Origin: Coptis chinensis
Lineage: Eukaryota > Streptophyta > Magnoliopsida > Ranunculales > Ranunculaceae
Direction: 5' to 3'
Assembly (NCBI GenBank): GCA_015680905.1
Contig: CM027377.1
Coordinates: forward strand, 55,325,501-55,389,500
Length of the DNA: 64,000 nt
Shown here: positions 46,404 to 58,350 of the stretch, piece by piece
How positions within the stretch are numbered: the first letter of the stretch is position 1
Layout: every line of letters begins with the position of its first letter
The notes under the pieces: model-generated
Seen by the model: the letters and a program-made list of their open reading frames with translations, nothing else
What the model was told of the DNA's origin: nothing
Database searches by the model: none
Program-made: the position numbers and the translations under genes

Positions 46404-48944
46404 CAAAGAAAAAGAGAGATCAAAACACTTGATAATTGTGGAAAGATCAGTTTGCAACAAGAATACTCTTAAAACAAACTGATTTTTATTTATATGGGTG
46501 AAAGTATGTTATAGGAGGGAAAGAGAGCACCCTCGATACTAGAAATAAAAGATAAAATTGAAAGGTAAAACAAAAATACTCCTCAACAAGGGTGAGGTAT
46601 CCCTTTATAGTAGTCGGATTTCAAACCATAATTTGAAGTCTGCATATGAAGTGGCTAAGTGTGCTAAAGTATTTGCAGTCAGCTGGGCCACCTTGACAAA
46701 ACATACTTGTCTTTTACTTCGGTTGAAAGGATAAGAATACTTATCTTGAGTAGAATAATGCTTTTTCACTATTTACTTTGACTTTTTACTATTCACTTTT
46801 TGACTTTCGTGAATAATACAACTTTATGTCCTCTTCATGAAGAATAATTCTATTTTATGTCCTCTTCATTGGCCAGAAGACATAGGCACTAATCATGTTT
46901 GCCAATAAGAAATATTATTGGTCAGAAGTCACAAGTTTGGTCAGCAGATTCTCAACAACTTGAGCAAGGACAATGTCATCTTCCACTTCGTCTATTTCTG
47001 AGGTTGAAATGAAGCCTCTTAATTGAGTGAGGAAATCATACGGGGCCTCTTCTTCAATGAGTTTCCATGTCTCAAGACCAGAAGAACTTAAATAACAATT
47101 CTTTCTCCACAAATTTTCATAAAATTTGGTTCTATTGGAATTATCCAGGGATTATGTTTGAATAAGAAATATATTAGATTCAGAAAAAAGGCTAAATTGT
47201 GGATTCTTCTATACCGAATTAAGTTTGATAGCCCATTTAATTTGATGGAGACCAATGGCACGAATATCTGCCATTTCTTTATATCGCTCTTTTGTAGTAA
47301 TAGTGTGAAACCTCTCTTTGGATTCCAAAACAATATAAACCTTCGAGATATCAGAAGGTTGCTAGTTGTATATAAGAACCAGATGTACTGCTGGATGAGT
47401 CTCATACTTATTATATTCTAGGCAGGCTGTGGTAAATTCACAATAAACAGTATGATGCCATTTAATCATAGCATTATTGATAGCTTTGACAATAGGAAAA
47501 GCAAATAATGTTTTCTCAGGAGCTCCTTCTTCTAATAACACATCTGTGCCTATTGTAATGGATTTAATAAATCCCATTTCTAAGAGTTCATCAATAAGAT
47601 ACATATCAAAAGCTTAAAAATACTGCCAAAATGTATCAGGGAGATAAATATGTAAATTAGGATGCATGTTATGTGTTCCTTCTGTAATATGTTCAATGCC
47701 TTTTACAATTAAAGGACACGTACCCAAAACAATATAATTCTAATTATTAATCCATTTTTTTATAATGGGATGGGTGAAAATTCTGGATTAATTCAGGTAA
47801 TGGTGATGGAAGGAAATTTTTAGCTTTAATCGAAAATAAATCTAAAATGTCTTTGGAGAGAGTACTCCAAGTGACACAATCCAGAGATCTTTTCAGATCA
47901 CGAGATTCTTTAAACTTCTAGAACTGTTTAAAGGTCATCCAATTCCTAGTTTCAGCGTAGTTAGTTTTGTTCAAATATTTAGCAGTAACCTTGAGAGTCT
48001 AAATACAACTCTTCTTATCATTTTGTTCAAATGATTTGATAACATTATCCATAATAGAATTCTAAAAGGTATGAAGCTTTTGATGTGTAAAAAACCTATG
48101 TCTGTTATCATAAACATAAGGTAACTCTATATCATCAAATCGTACTTTTCTTTTACCAGCACTTTTAGATTTTCTAGAAGGATATTGCGAAGAACTCGCC
48201 ATAGTATTGTTGTTGATATAATCAGACTCCAAGGTTTTATCCTTGTTGATGCTGCTAAAATTATTAGCAGCCTCCTGAGAATAATCCCAGTTAGGGTGGT
48301 CTAAATTATCCTCAAAGTTTTTAGTATTTCCAACAATAACATTATCCTGTAAAGATCCAGAGGCCAATGTCGGTTCCTCTGTAGGTTGCCCATATAATGG
48401 ATTCTCCAATGAACCAAATTGGAGCATTTTGTATGCTGTAACAAAAGATAGCAAATAGTATCTTAGGATCATATGATATAATTCAAGAGAAATATTCTCT
48501 AACCAGAAAGAATGAAGAGTATGTTGTTTCCAAAATATTTGGATACTCATATTTTTTTAAACAAATCTGTTTGTGAATTATATTTGACAATCTTGCTGCA
48601 TCTGTGCCTGCAAAGGAAAAGTGATGAATTCCAAAACCATAGGTTGAGTCTCGAAGTTAGCATAAAATCAATTTTTGTAATAGGCAAAATAGTATGCAAG
48701 AAATGAGTTCCTAGTATAATTTGCTGGGTAAGATCTCTTATTAATAAAAACAATAAAGGTATGTGAACCTAATTTTTACTAATAAAAACATTTTTCAGTT
48801 TATGCTGAATAGCAATCTTAGTACCACTAGCACCTGTCATAGTTTGTGTATTGTTTTCAAAATGCTGTTTAGGAATTAAACCTTCTTGTATTCAGTTCAT
48901 GTCGGCACCACTGTCTACCAAAGCAATGTAATCCCTACATTGAA
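46402..48944 (-). pseudogene. Endogenous pararetrovirus (caulimovirid) relic, broken and rearranged
   Basis: The minus strand reads an aspartic protease region with the DSGAD core (48915-48901), a TGA three codons later, and QQIILGTHFL (48735-48700), the typical flap-and-end order of caulimovirid proteases. The next open frames (48550-48062, 47604-47362, 47112-46915) are fragments of a larger protein with an acidic region and a basic stretch (SRKSKSAGKRKVRF). I cannot assign these to a named viral protein. No reverse transcriptase follows the protease, where relatives have it, so the copy is rearranged or deleted. Stops and frameshifts are frequent and no functional virus gene is present. Such integrated copies are common in plants. 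Confidence 0.65.
46601..46610 (-). promoter_or_regulatory. TATA box of a possible pararetroviral promoter
   Basis: CTATAAAGGG on the minus strand, downstream of the relic's reading frames and upstream of a leader-like stretch reaching the (TA)n tract. A GCTGACTGCAAATAC-type word lies about 65 bases before it. This position and form resemble the intergenic promoters of plant pararetroviruses. Activity is unknown. Confidence 0.35.
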
Positions 48945-49680
48945 ATCTTTCTTTTTTACTGTGATATATGCAAGTAACAATAGTGCAGATAGATCAAGCC
49001 TATGGATTGAAATTTGCAATATTCACACTGGCATACAAGGAGAGTGGTGCGTTGCAGGAGACTTTAATAATGTTCTTTATTCTTTTGAACGGATTGATGG
49101 AGAAGCAGTGCACCCTAGGGAAACCATGCCTTTTAGGGATTGTCTTGTCATATCTGAGCTGTATGATCTCAAAGCTATTGGGGCTTTCTATACGTTGACC
49201 AATTTTGATAGGAAGTGGTCTAAAATTGATTGATGCTTGGTGAATAGTGCCTAGAGTACTGCATTCTCCTACTCTTATGTTAAATACCTACCCTCGAGTA
49301 CTTCAGATCACTCTCATATAATTATCTCTATCATCAACAAAGTTGCTGCTAGTCCTCCTTTCAGGTTCAATAACTTTGGGATCCTCCATCCGGAGTTTTT
49401 GGACACCCTTTCGCAATGTTGGAGTGTGCAAGTGAACGACATACCTCTATTCATTCTGACGCAGAAGCTCAAACTGTTGAAATGCAAGTTGAAAAGCTAG
49501 GCAAAATTCTTCTGCTCGAACATAACTAAGCAGATTGAGGCTACTAGGAAAGAACTCAAGTATATACATAAAGCACAACAAAGTAATCCTATGGATGTTC
49601 TATTATGCACTAGGGAAAAAAAAGCACGCTCAACCCTCTGTCAGCTTATCATTATGGAAGGGGAGGATCTCAGGCACCGT
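48945..49680 (+). pseudogene. LINE apurinic endonuclease and start of the RT linker (fragment)
   Basis: The endonuclease nicks target DNA for LINE insertion. The frame reads VIYASNNSADRSSLW, then GEWCVAGDFNNVLYSFERIDG with the catalytic GDFN (49057-49068), DLKAIGAFYTLTNF, and TSDHSHIII with the SDH motif (49303-49311). The linker to RT follows (PFRFNNFGILHPEFLDTLSQCW). Stops occur near 49231 and 49498. The element is cut at 49680 by Athila element C; the RT would lie beyond the window. Confidence 0.8.
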
Positions 49681-51159
49681 TGATAAGAGCCCAAAACTGT
49701 AGTTTTAACCCTGTAACAGTCATACTTTTAGACCAATTATGTGAGTAATAATTAAGAGTTAATACTTATTACGTGTTTTTATGCATTTCAGGCTTCAAAG
49801 TCAATTATGTGCATAAATATGCCACTTTGATGAGATAAAGGAGCAATGGTTGGTTGCTAAGGAGTTCTGTGATTAAAGGCCAAGATTCAAGAAGACAAAG
49901 CCTTTCTAAAGCCCGGTCAAAGCTGAAAAGTCAAAGTCAACGCGGGCAGAAATAGCACTCAAAATCAGCAGAACTTCCAAAGGCCGTATCTTTGGACTCA
50001 GACCTCGGAATTAGGCCTACCTTATGTCAAAACGACCAGCTCGGAAAGAGCTTTCCAATGGTCTAAGTCTTGACCCAATCAGAGGAGCAGAAGTGGACAA
50101 AAAGTCTGTTGAAGCCAACTGCAACTGAAGAGGCCTTTTTGGACTGAAAGAATTGGGTTTTGGGCCTGATTCTCTGGCCCAAAACATGGATCCAAGCCCA
50201 TGCACGATTTTTGGATCTGAACATATAAAAACCAAAGCTTAGCTCTTTGTGAATGGTAGCTAGTTAGACCTAAAACAATAGATAATTCTAGATCTAGTTT
50301 TCATTAATTAAATTAAGTTTAGTTTAAATTTAATTCTTGTTTTAGATTAAACTCTTAGAATCATTGTTCTTAATTAGTTTGATAAATAAAATAGCTATTT
50401 GTTAAATTTCGATTTTGTCATTTCAAATTATAGATCTAGTTTTAATTCTTGTTGATTATCATTTCTGAGTTGTTAAATTAGATTGAAGTATTGTTAGTTA
50501 AATTAGTCAAGTTAGAATTTTGATATGATGTTTAGTTATAATAATATGGGAAATGATGGGTTGATGAATCAAGGCTAAACCTCCATTAGAAGGGTTGATG
50601 AAGCCTTGATGAAAACTTAGTTGTATAAGTGTAGAATCGTTGTAGAGTCTATTCCATTCTAGAATGTCGTGTTTCGCCATGAGAATGGGTAAACGACCTC
50701 ACATGCTAGTTATAATTGGTAGAAATGCCATGTTAATTAGGGATTAGAAGCGAGCAATTCTTACAAAGAAGAACGTAAGGATTGGATTACAACAGTCTAT
50801 GCTAGGTGATGAAGTTGGATTCGAGGTGGAATCAATTCCCCTCTAATTCTTTATCTAGATTCACATTCAAGTATTCAAGATCATTTAGTTATTAAGTAAC
50901 TTGTTAATTTCATTCACCTCGTAGTATATAATTCCCTCGTGAAAACCTCTCATTAGACTTAAGACCGAGTAGTTAACTATGAAATCATTCCATGCTAGAG
51001 AACTAGGAGTGGAACAATTTGTTACTCCACTCTATTTTGATAGAATTGAGAGTAGAAAACTTGATAAATATAGATAAATAAAATATAAGTTTTAGTTTAC
51101 TTACGTTTTGAGTTCATCATTCATTTCGTAGGTAAACTATTCATTTTTATCATTTATCA
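49681..51159 (+). repeat. 5' LTR of Athila element C
   Basis: 1479 bases, TGATAAGAGCCC...CATTTATCA. The TATA box TATAAAA is at 50224-50230. It carries the same antisense 72-codon open frame (50235-50017) as two other LTRs, regarded as a sequence by-product. Confidence 0.93.
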
Positions 51160-51161
51160 AA

Positions 51162-51179
51162 TGGCGCCGCTGCCATCTT
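51162..51179 (+). other. Primer binding site of element C (tRNA-Asp-like)
   Basis: TGGCGCCGCTGCCATCTT, two bases after the LTR. Twelve of the first thirteen bases agree with the Athila tRNA-Asp primer site; the agreement ends after that. Confidence 0.8.
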
Positions 51180-51299
51180 AGTTTCACTTTAGCATTGTTT
51201 TCATAGTATAATTAGTCATTTTTAAGTCCCATTAAACCCACCAACCCTTGTTTGATTCATACTGTGGTTGTCCATTTCAGCGTTGAAAAGTTATGCGAC

Positions 51300-51455
51300 A
51301 AATTACACGGAGCGCACCTGCGCCCAAACGCCTGGAACCTTGAGCGCGACCCGCCCCCATATTGAGCGCGACCCACCCTAAAACACTGTAACTTGAAGTT
51401 ACACGGAGCGATCAGCTTTTCTAAGCTGAGCGACCCAGCCGCTCTAAGCTAAATT
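51300..51455 (+). repeat. GC-rich hairpin array in the gag leader of element C
   Basis: Units start at 51310 (GAGCGCACCTGCGCCC), 51342 (GAGCGCGACCCGCCCCC) and 51364 (GAGCGCGACCCACCC), then further GAGCGA variants. The AAACACTGTAA spacer occurs between them. The same motif is reiterated before ORF-B at 60102-60264. Confidence 0.75.
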
Positions 51456-51677
51456 TTTCCGGATTTCTACAGGTTTGTTTCGAACTTCGATTTTTTAAGT
51501 TTTTCAGTGTTCTAACTTGTTATTTACACTGAACACGCATAAACAAGACGCTATTCATAAGCGAAGCAAGGACACTATCAGGTATTCCTTTCTTCCATAC
51601 CTCGCATCTCCAGTTAGAGGTTTATACTAATATATCAAGATTGTTTGGAGTGTTGTAGTGTTTAGACTTAGACTTGC

Positions 51678-53445
51678 ATGAGATTAAGGTCTGGTCGGAG
51701 AAAAACACCGAACGTAATTAACCGTCAACGTCAACAAACAAATCTATCGAGTATACCAATCACTACACCTCTAGCTACTATCCCACCAACCACACCTGAC
51801 ATAATGGCTGAAGAAAGAGAGACTCCTCTCTCCGACTTTTACAAAGCCTTGAGCGATAGCCCTAAATCTTGCATCGTTCTAGCAGACCTAGTGGGGGATT
51901 TCCGAATCCCCCCAAATATTTTTAATTTGTTACCCATTTTTCATGGTTTAGACCATGAAAAACCTTATCAGCACATGCGTAGGATTGAACAAGTCCTTAC
52001 AACATTCCATCATCCTACGGTTGGTGCGGAACAAATTAAACTAAGGGTATTCCCTTTCACCTTAGCCGATAAGGCGGCGTCTTGGTTAACTTCCCAAGCA
52101 CCTAATTCTGTGGACTCGTGGGCTAAACTTGTTCAGCTGTTTATGGAACATTTTTACCCACCCCTAAAGACGGATGAGATGCTTTCCAAGATTCATTTTT
52201 TCAGATAGAATCCTCATGAATCATTTTTTGAGGCTTGGAATCGTTTCACCGATCTGCTTATAGAGTGTCCACACCATAACCTAGCAAAAGACACGTTAGT
52301 TCGTGCCTTTTTCAAAGGACTTCAACATCACCATAAAGAAGTCCTCGACATAATGAATGGGGGTAGTTTTCTAAGTAAAGGAGCCTCGAAGGCTTACAAA
52401 TTTTTAGAAGAGCAAACTAAATGCAATAACAATGGGGGTAGTGATGATATCCCCCGCTTTGCTAGTTCTTCTTCGGTATGTTTGAGATGAAACCCGATTA
52501 AGGCTATTAAAAATTTAATCGAATCTCTAACTAAAAAGGTTGAGGCTATTTCGTTCAATAAAAGCCTATCCCCGTCATGAATATAAACTCCAACCCATGT
52601 AATTTCGTTTGAGTCCCCGAGCACCCGACTCTATTGTCCTCTCCTATGAACAACAACAATTATAGCAAGATAATGTTTGCTCCATTAATAGCTATCCTAT
52701 TCCTAATGCCCCATGGAGACAACATCCCAACTTTAGTTGGTGAAACAATTAACAAGTTACACCTCCAGGGTTTAATAACCAAAATGTTAGGCAAGCAAAC
52801 AACTATAACCAAGCTCCACCTAGGCAAGGACAAGGACAAGGTCGGAAAAATTATAATAATTATAACAACCAAGCTTAAACCATGACAAGGTCTAGCACAA
52901 GGTCAAGGTAATTATAATAGTTATAATACCAATAGAGGTATCGTTCCGGTTAACAATAGTAACTATCACAACCCACCCATAAATAATCAATGTGAGATAG
53001 TTCCAATCGCACCACCTGTGACTACTACACCTACACAACCGGATCGTATCGACGCCTTTATACAGGTTACCCAACAACTCTTCCAAACAATGACTCAATC
53101 AAACCAACAGATTTTACAATCCATAAATTAGGGCATACAACAATTAGCCCAAGAGAAAACCCAACCAAAAGGCGTGTTTCCAGGACAAGCAATAACAAAC
53201 CCTAAAATAGCATACACAGCCTTTGAGGTAAACGGTAATACTAGTACGGAAACTACAATCGTAGGTGACCTTAATGCCATCACCACTCTCCGCTCTGGAA
53301 GAGTGGTTGATAACAAAGTAACTATGCCTATAGTTACCCCATCAATAGCCCCTACACATGCTACTTTACTAGATACCGAAATAGAAACTGAAGAGCCTAC
53401 CACTGTAGAGATACTAGTTACAACACAACCTAAGAAATAGAAAGC
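51678..53445 (+). pseudogene. gag of Athila element C (frameshifted)
   Basis: The ATG at 51678 opens MRLRSGRRKTPNVINRQR, then a capsid region: FYKALSDSPKSCIVLADLVG, NIFNLLPIFHGLDHEKPYQHM, LRVFPFTLADKAASWLTSQ, SWAKLVQLFMEHFYPPLKT. It is open to 52208, where a frame break occurs. NPHESFFEAWNRFTDLLIECPHH follows in another frame. Low-complexity N/Q-rich sequence spans 52600-52980. The linker FPGQAITNPKIAYTAFEVNGN...LNAITTLRSGRVVD is open at 53174-53440. No intact zinc knuckle was seen. The copy would need at least two corrections to be continuous. Confidence 0.85.
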
Positions 53446-55569
53446 CAAGGTTAAAAATCCAGGTGATACATATGCTAAATATAGAGCGAAACCACCGTTC
53501 CCTCAGAAATTAGCCATACTAACCAGGGATACAAACTTTGAGGAGATTAGGAACGTTTTCAAAAATCTAACGATAAACCTTACTTTTCTCGAAGCTATTA
53601 AAAAGCTACCTAATCACGCTAAGTTTCTTAAGGAGTTGTGCACTACTAGGCGTAAGACAAACATACCTAAAGACGCCTTTCTAACTGAACAGTTCCCAAC
53701 TTTATCCAAAAATAATAGAATTGTTAAGTACAATGACCCTGGTCGTCCTACAATAAAATGCACCTTAGGAGATTCCCACACCCGGCGACCACTTTATTAA
53801 ACCCGGGGCGAAGTGTTAACTTACTCCCGTATTATTTGTATAAACAAATAGGTCTACAGGAAATGCAACCTACAAAAATAACGTTGCAATTAGCGGACAG
53901 GTCAATTAAGTATCCTAAGGGTGCAGTAGAAAACGTGCTTGTTAAGGTTCAGGATTTCTACTATCCTACTGATTTTGGTATCCTTGATACAGAAGTCGCT
54001 AACGACTGCACCGATCATCTTAGTAGCCCCTTCTTGGCAACTGCCAACGCGCTTATAAATTACCGCGATGGTAAGATGTCCTTATCTTTTGGCCATCTTA
54101 CTGTTGAGGTAAATATTTTTAAAATGATGAAACAGTTACCAGATTCGTCTATAGATGGGGAGGTTAGCATGATCGAGAGCTTCGCTCAAGATTATTTTAA
54201 CAACACGCTTCCCGAAAACAATATATACAAATTCCTTTCTTTGGGAACTTTAGATTTTGTAAATGACTCCTACTTAGAGGAAGTCAACACCATCCTTGAG
54301 TCCACACCAATTGTAGACCCTTCAGTTGCTCCATATACTGAGTATGAAGACTTGCTACCTAAGCAAGTATTCATTATGCAAAATGAGGACCTTGACAAAA
54401 CATCTATTGATTTTCCTTCCACCCCAGTGCTTAAACCTCTTCCCCCGGAGTTAAAATATATTCAACATGATCCGGATGGTAGTCATCCGATAATTATATC
54501 TTCTCTGTTATCTAATAATGAAGAGACACGTTTAATCCGGGCGATTAGGGAACATCGGTCTGCGATTGGTTGGTCCCTAGCCGACATTAAGGGAATTGAC
54601 CCTAATGTTTGCACTCATCGTATCCATTTGGAGGATAACGCGAAGACTTCTCGCGAACCTCAGCGTCGCTTGAACCCTGCCATGAAAGAGGTGGTTAGGG
54701 AAGAAGTCTTACGACTACTCAATGCGGGTATCATATACCCAATCTCTGATAGCGAATGGGTAAGCCCCATTCATGTAGTTCCTAAAAAATTGGGAGTTAC
54801 CATGGTACGTAACGGAAAGGGTGACTATGTTGTCACACAAGGTCCTATGAAATGGAGAATTTGTATTGATTACAGATGTTTAAATGCTATGACAAGGAAG
54901 GATCACTTTCCGTTACCTTTTATAGATCAAATACTCGAACGCCTCGCTGGTCATGCTTTTTATTGTTTTCTGGATGGCTACTCAGGCTATTTTCAGATTA
55001 TTATTGATATTGATGACCAAGAAAAGACTACCTTCACATGTCCCTTTGGAACGTATGCCTATAAACGAATGCCTTTTGGCCTTTGTAATGCTCTTGGTAC
55101 CTTCCAGCGGTGTATGCTTCATATATTTAGTGACATGGTAGAGCGCTTTATGGAAGTTTTCATGGATGATTTTTCTATCTATGGAGATTCCTTCATAGAC
55201 TGTTTGTCTAACCTATCTAAGGTTTTGACACGGTGTGAAGAAAAGAGCCTTGTTTTAAACTGGGAAAAGTGTCATTTCATGGTGAAAAAGGGCATAGTAC
55301 TAGGTCACATTGTATCTAGTGATGGCATCGAAGTAGACAAGGCCAAACTAGATAAGATAGCGACTCTACCTAAACCACGGACTGTCCGTGATATTAGAGC
55401 CTTTCTAGGCCATGCAGGTTTTTATAGGCGATTTATTAAAGATTTCTCGAAAATAGCTAGGCCTTTAACTAATCTGCTTTTAAAAAATGTAATCTTTGAT
55501 TTTAATTTTAACTGTAAGCAGGCTTTTGAAACTTTAAAAGCCACCCTAACCTCTGCACCAATTATATAG
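53446..55569 (+). CDS. Protease and reverse transcriptase of Athila element C
   Basis: A 603-codon open frame (53758-55569) covers the protease end and the entire RT; its first ATG is within the protease, so the true protein starts upstream. The linker (53500-53750) reads [26 protein letters not shown]. The protease core reads [20 protein letters not shown], where element B has LLDLGVSV, so its catalytic Asp is replaced. In RT (residues counted from 53758), [11 protein letters not shown] is at 366-376, LDGYSG at 405-410, RMPFGLCNA at 437-445 and the catalytic FMDD at 468-471, followed by [12 protein letters not shown] and [13 protein letters not shown] looks complete. The frame ends at a TAG at 55567-55569, right where RNase H begins. 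Confidence 0.9.
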
Positions 55570-56260
55570 CCTCCCGATTGGTCTAAACCTTTCGAACTCA
55601 TGTGTGATGCTAGTGACTATCACGGTTGGTGCGATCTTGGGACAAAAACTAGATAATAAGTCCACTGTTATTTATTATGCTAGTAAAACCTTAAACGATG
55701 CTCAACGGAATTATTCAACTACCGAAAAAGAATTCTTAGCCGTCATTTATGCTTTAGATAAGTTTCGTCCTTATTTGGTTGGTTCTAAAACTTTAGTTTA
55801 CACGGACCATGCAGCCCTTAAGTACCTTCTTGCAAAGAAGGATGCTAAGCAGAGATTAATCCGATGGATCCTTCTCCTGTAAGAGTTCACATTAGAAATA
55901 AAGGACAAAAGAGGGGTAGAAAACGTAGTTGCCGACCACTTATCCAGACTTACAAACGACGATAATAGTGATTCTGAGTCCATACCGGACTCTTTTCCTG
56001 ATGAGCATCTGTATGCTATTTTTTCAGCACCATGGTATGCTGACATTGTAAATTATTTAGCGGCTGATGTTATGCCTTATAATTGGTCAAGAAATGAACG
56101 TAAGAAGTTCTTGGCCAGAGTTAAGTTATACTCTTTGGAATGAGCCCTACCTTTTTAAGTATCATGCGGATCGATTATTCGTCGTTGTATTCCCCAGTGG
56201 GAATATAATGAAGTTCTATCGTTCTGCCATGACAAAGAGTGTGGTGGCCATTTTAGTGGG
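55570..56260 (+). pseudogene. RNase H and linker to integrase of element C (frameshifted)
   Basis: ELMCDASDY is followed by a frame break near 55620. Then [76 protein letters not shown] runs open to 55879. It contains the E of TEKE and the D of YTDH typical of gypsy RNase H. Then VVADHLSRL and an acidic linker follow. A frame break near 56140 disturbs the start of the integrase zinc domain ([12 protein letters not shown] near 56225-56260). Confidence 0.82.
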
Positions 56261-57325
56261 ATGAAAACAGCAGCTAAAGTTCTTCAATGTGCATTTTATT
56301 GGCCTACCCTTTTTAAGGATGCCCAAGTGCATTGCAAGACGTGTATTCGTTGCCAACAACTTGGGCGAATCACGAAGCGTAATATGATGCCATTAAATCC
56401 AATCTTGATAGTAGAAATTTTTGATGTTTGGGGCATTGATTTCATGGGTCCCTTCCCTGTTTCCCACGGTTTCATTTATATTCTAGTTGTCGTGGACTAC
56501 GTGTCTAAATGGATAGAGGCCCTAGCTTGCCGTAGCAATGACCATAAGACCGTTGTATTTTTTATTAAAGAATATATTTTCTGTCGGTTTGGCATTCCTA
56601 AAGCCATCATTAGTGATGGTGGAACACATTTTTGCAACAGAGTTGTTGCATCCCTAGTGAAAAAGTATGGAGTTACACACAAAGTAGCAACTCCTTATCA
56701 TCCACAAACTAGTAGACAAGTAGAAGTTTCTAATAGGGAAATCAAAAAGATTTTAGAAACAACTGTAAACCCTGATAGAAAAGACTGGTCGAAGCGTCTA
56801 TCGGATGCCTTATGGGCGTATAGAACTGCTTTCAAAACTCCTATAGGTATGTCTCCCTTTAGACTTGTATTTGGGAAACCATGTCATTTGCCCGTTGAAT
56901 TAGAGCACCGTGCTCTGTGGGCTATAAATAGCCTTAACTTCAATATTGATGAGGCAGGTGTCAAATGCAAGTTGCAATTGAATGAGCTTGAAGAAATCCG
57001 TAGCGATTCTTACGATCTCGCGAAGGATTATAAAGTTAACATGAAACGTGTTCATGATAAGCAAATCTTGCGCAAAGAGTTTGTGGTCGGTCAAAAGGTC
57101 TTGCTTTACAACTCCCGTCTACATATTTTCCCAGGGAAACTAAAAACCCGTTGGTCTAGTCCTTTTCTGGTTACTGAAGTCACCCCTTACGGGGCAATCA
57201 CCTTGGTAAATCCCACGGACAATAGTACCTTTCAAGTTAATGGTCAACGGTTAAAACATTTTCACGAACTTCTGTCCCCTGATGTAGAGGAAGTCCTTTT
57301 ACAGGACCCTGTCTATGAGGATTGA
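56261..57325 (+). CDS. Integrase of Athila element C
   Basis: A 354-codon open frame, starting inside the zinc-binding domain (the CxxC pair is C28 and C31). The DDE core has D60 in [10 protein letters not shown]119 in SDGGTHF and E155 in QVEVSNRE, with D and E separated by 35 residues as in retroviral-type integrases. After the core come [38 protein letters not shown] and the GPY-like module ([21 protein letters not shown]). The frame ends DPVYED with TGA at 57323-57325. All catalytic residues are present. The methionine at 56261 is not a real start; the protein is released from a polyprotein. Confidence 0.92.
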   Translation: MKTAAKVLQCAFYWPTLFKDAQVHCKTCIRCQQLGRITKRNMMPLNPILIVEIFDVWGIDFMGPFPVSHGFIYILVVVDYVSKWIEALACRSNDHKTVVFFIKEYIFCRFGIPKAIISDGGTHFCNRVVASLVKKYGVTHKVATPYHPQTSRQVEVSNREIKKILETTVNPDRKDWSKRLSDALWAYRTAFKTPIGMSPFRLVFGKPCHLPVELEHRALWAINSLNFNIDEAGVKCKLQLNELEEIRSDSYDLAKDYKVNMKRVHDKQILRKEFVVGQKVLLYNSRLHIFPGKLKTRWSSPFLVTEVTPYGAITLVNPTDNSTFQVNGQRLKHFHELLSPDVEEVLLQDPVYED

Positions 57326-58350
57326 CTTTTGTCATTTGGTGTACTTCCTTTCACTTCCATATAGTGGTAAGTGCACCATTCAGGTAACCGGGCCCTCCCT
57401 ATGGAGTGTGTGGCTGTAAGTACCGGATCCTAAGTCCACGGTTAACATAATTCACATTTTCCACTTTTGCATGTTTTTTCGGTTTTTGAGTCATGTTCCT
57501 CTATGGGGTGAATTATGTATTTATTGTTTTTCGTTTTTCTTATAATAAACTAATAAAAAAATAAAAAAATTCTAAATCGTAGAAATAGCAATCCAACAAG
57601 TCTTGGGAATTTGACTTTAAACGACCCACGTTAGAACACATTTTGTGTTTAGAAATTTGTTTGGGGGTGGGCAGTCGGTCTTTCCATCCGGATTGCTCGA
57701 ACTTTCCATTTGTGTTGCTTAGGCTCATTACTTGTAGTTCATTTGGGTTGACGTTATCTAAAACTTAGATTTCCTTCGTTCGCATAACTTACTTCGAGGC
57801 ATTTTTCCACCTTCTTATACGTCACCCATAGTTGGAATTGAGTGTTTTATGGATTATTGGATTGGAAATTCTCTACTGATCATTTCTATAACTCATTCGC
57901 CAAAATCGGGCCAGTAACGAAGCGGCAAATTGAATTTGAAATTGCGTGAAAAATCGGAAAATTTCGGGATTCAAATTGGGCTTGGGGCCCAAACCCGCGC
58001 GCACTGGCAGCACACTTGCGCCCCCTCTGTTTCCACGAACAGTATCGCGCTAACAACCCACCACCGCCATTAACAAAATTTCAACCTTAAACACCAAAAA
58101 TAAAAAAAAAAAAAAAAAAAAGAGAAAGGAAAACCTAACTACACCCACGCCAACCATTTTAATCAAACACAAATCTTCTCCAAACCATTACCACCACCAA
58201 CCCCAACAATTTTAAAACTCCGAAAACAACCACCAATTCAAGCTTCAACCACCACCGTACCCACCATCGCCACCACCGTGTCTTTGGTTGTTTTACATCA
58301 AACTTGCCTCCCCCACCGTCTATAACCCATTGGTTGTTTCAAAAACTTCA
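57326..58350 (+). other. Spacer between integrase and ORF-A in element C
   Basis: It has the conserved GGGCCCTCCCTATGGAGTG block (57389-57407), a long A run near 58100-58120 and a C- and A-rich leader-like stretch at 58140-58340. No gene is seen. Confidence 0.6.

Noticed and set aside
56497-56682. Minus-strand frame over integrase of element C
   Set aside because: Shadow of an intact integrase core.
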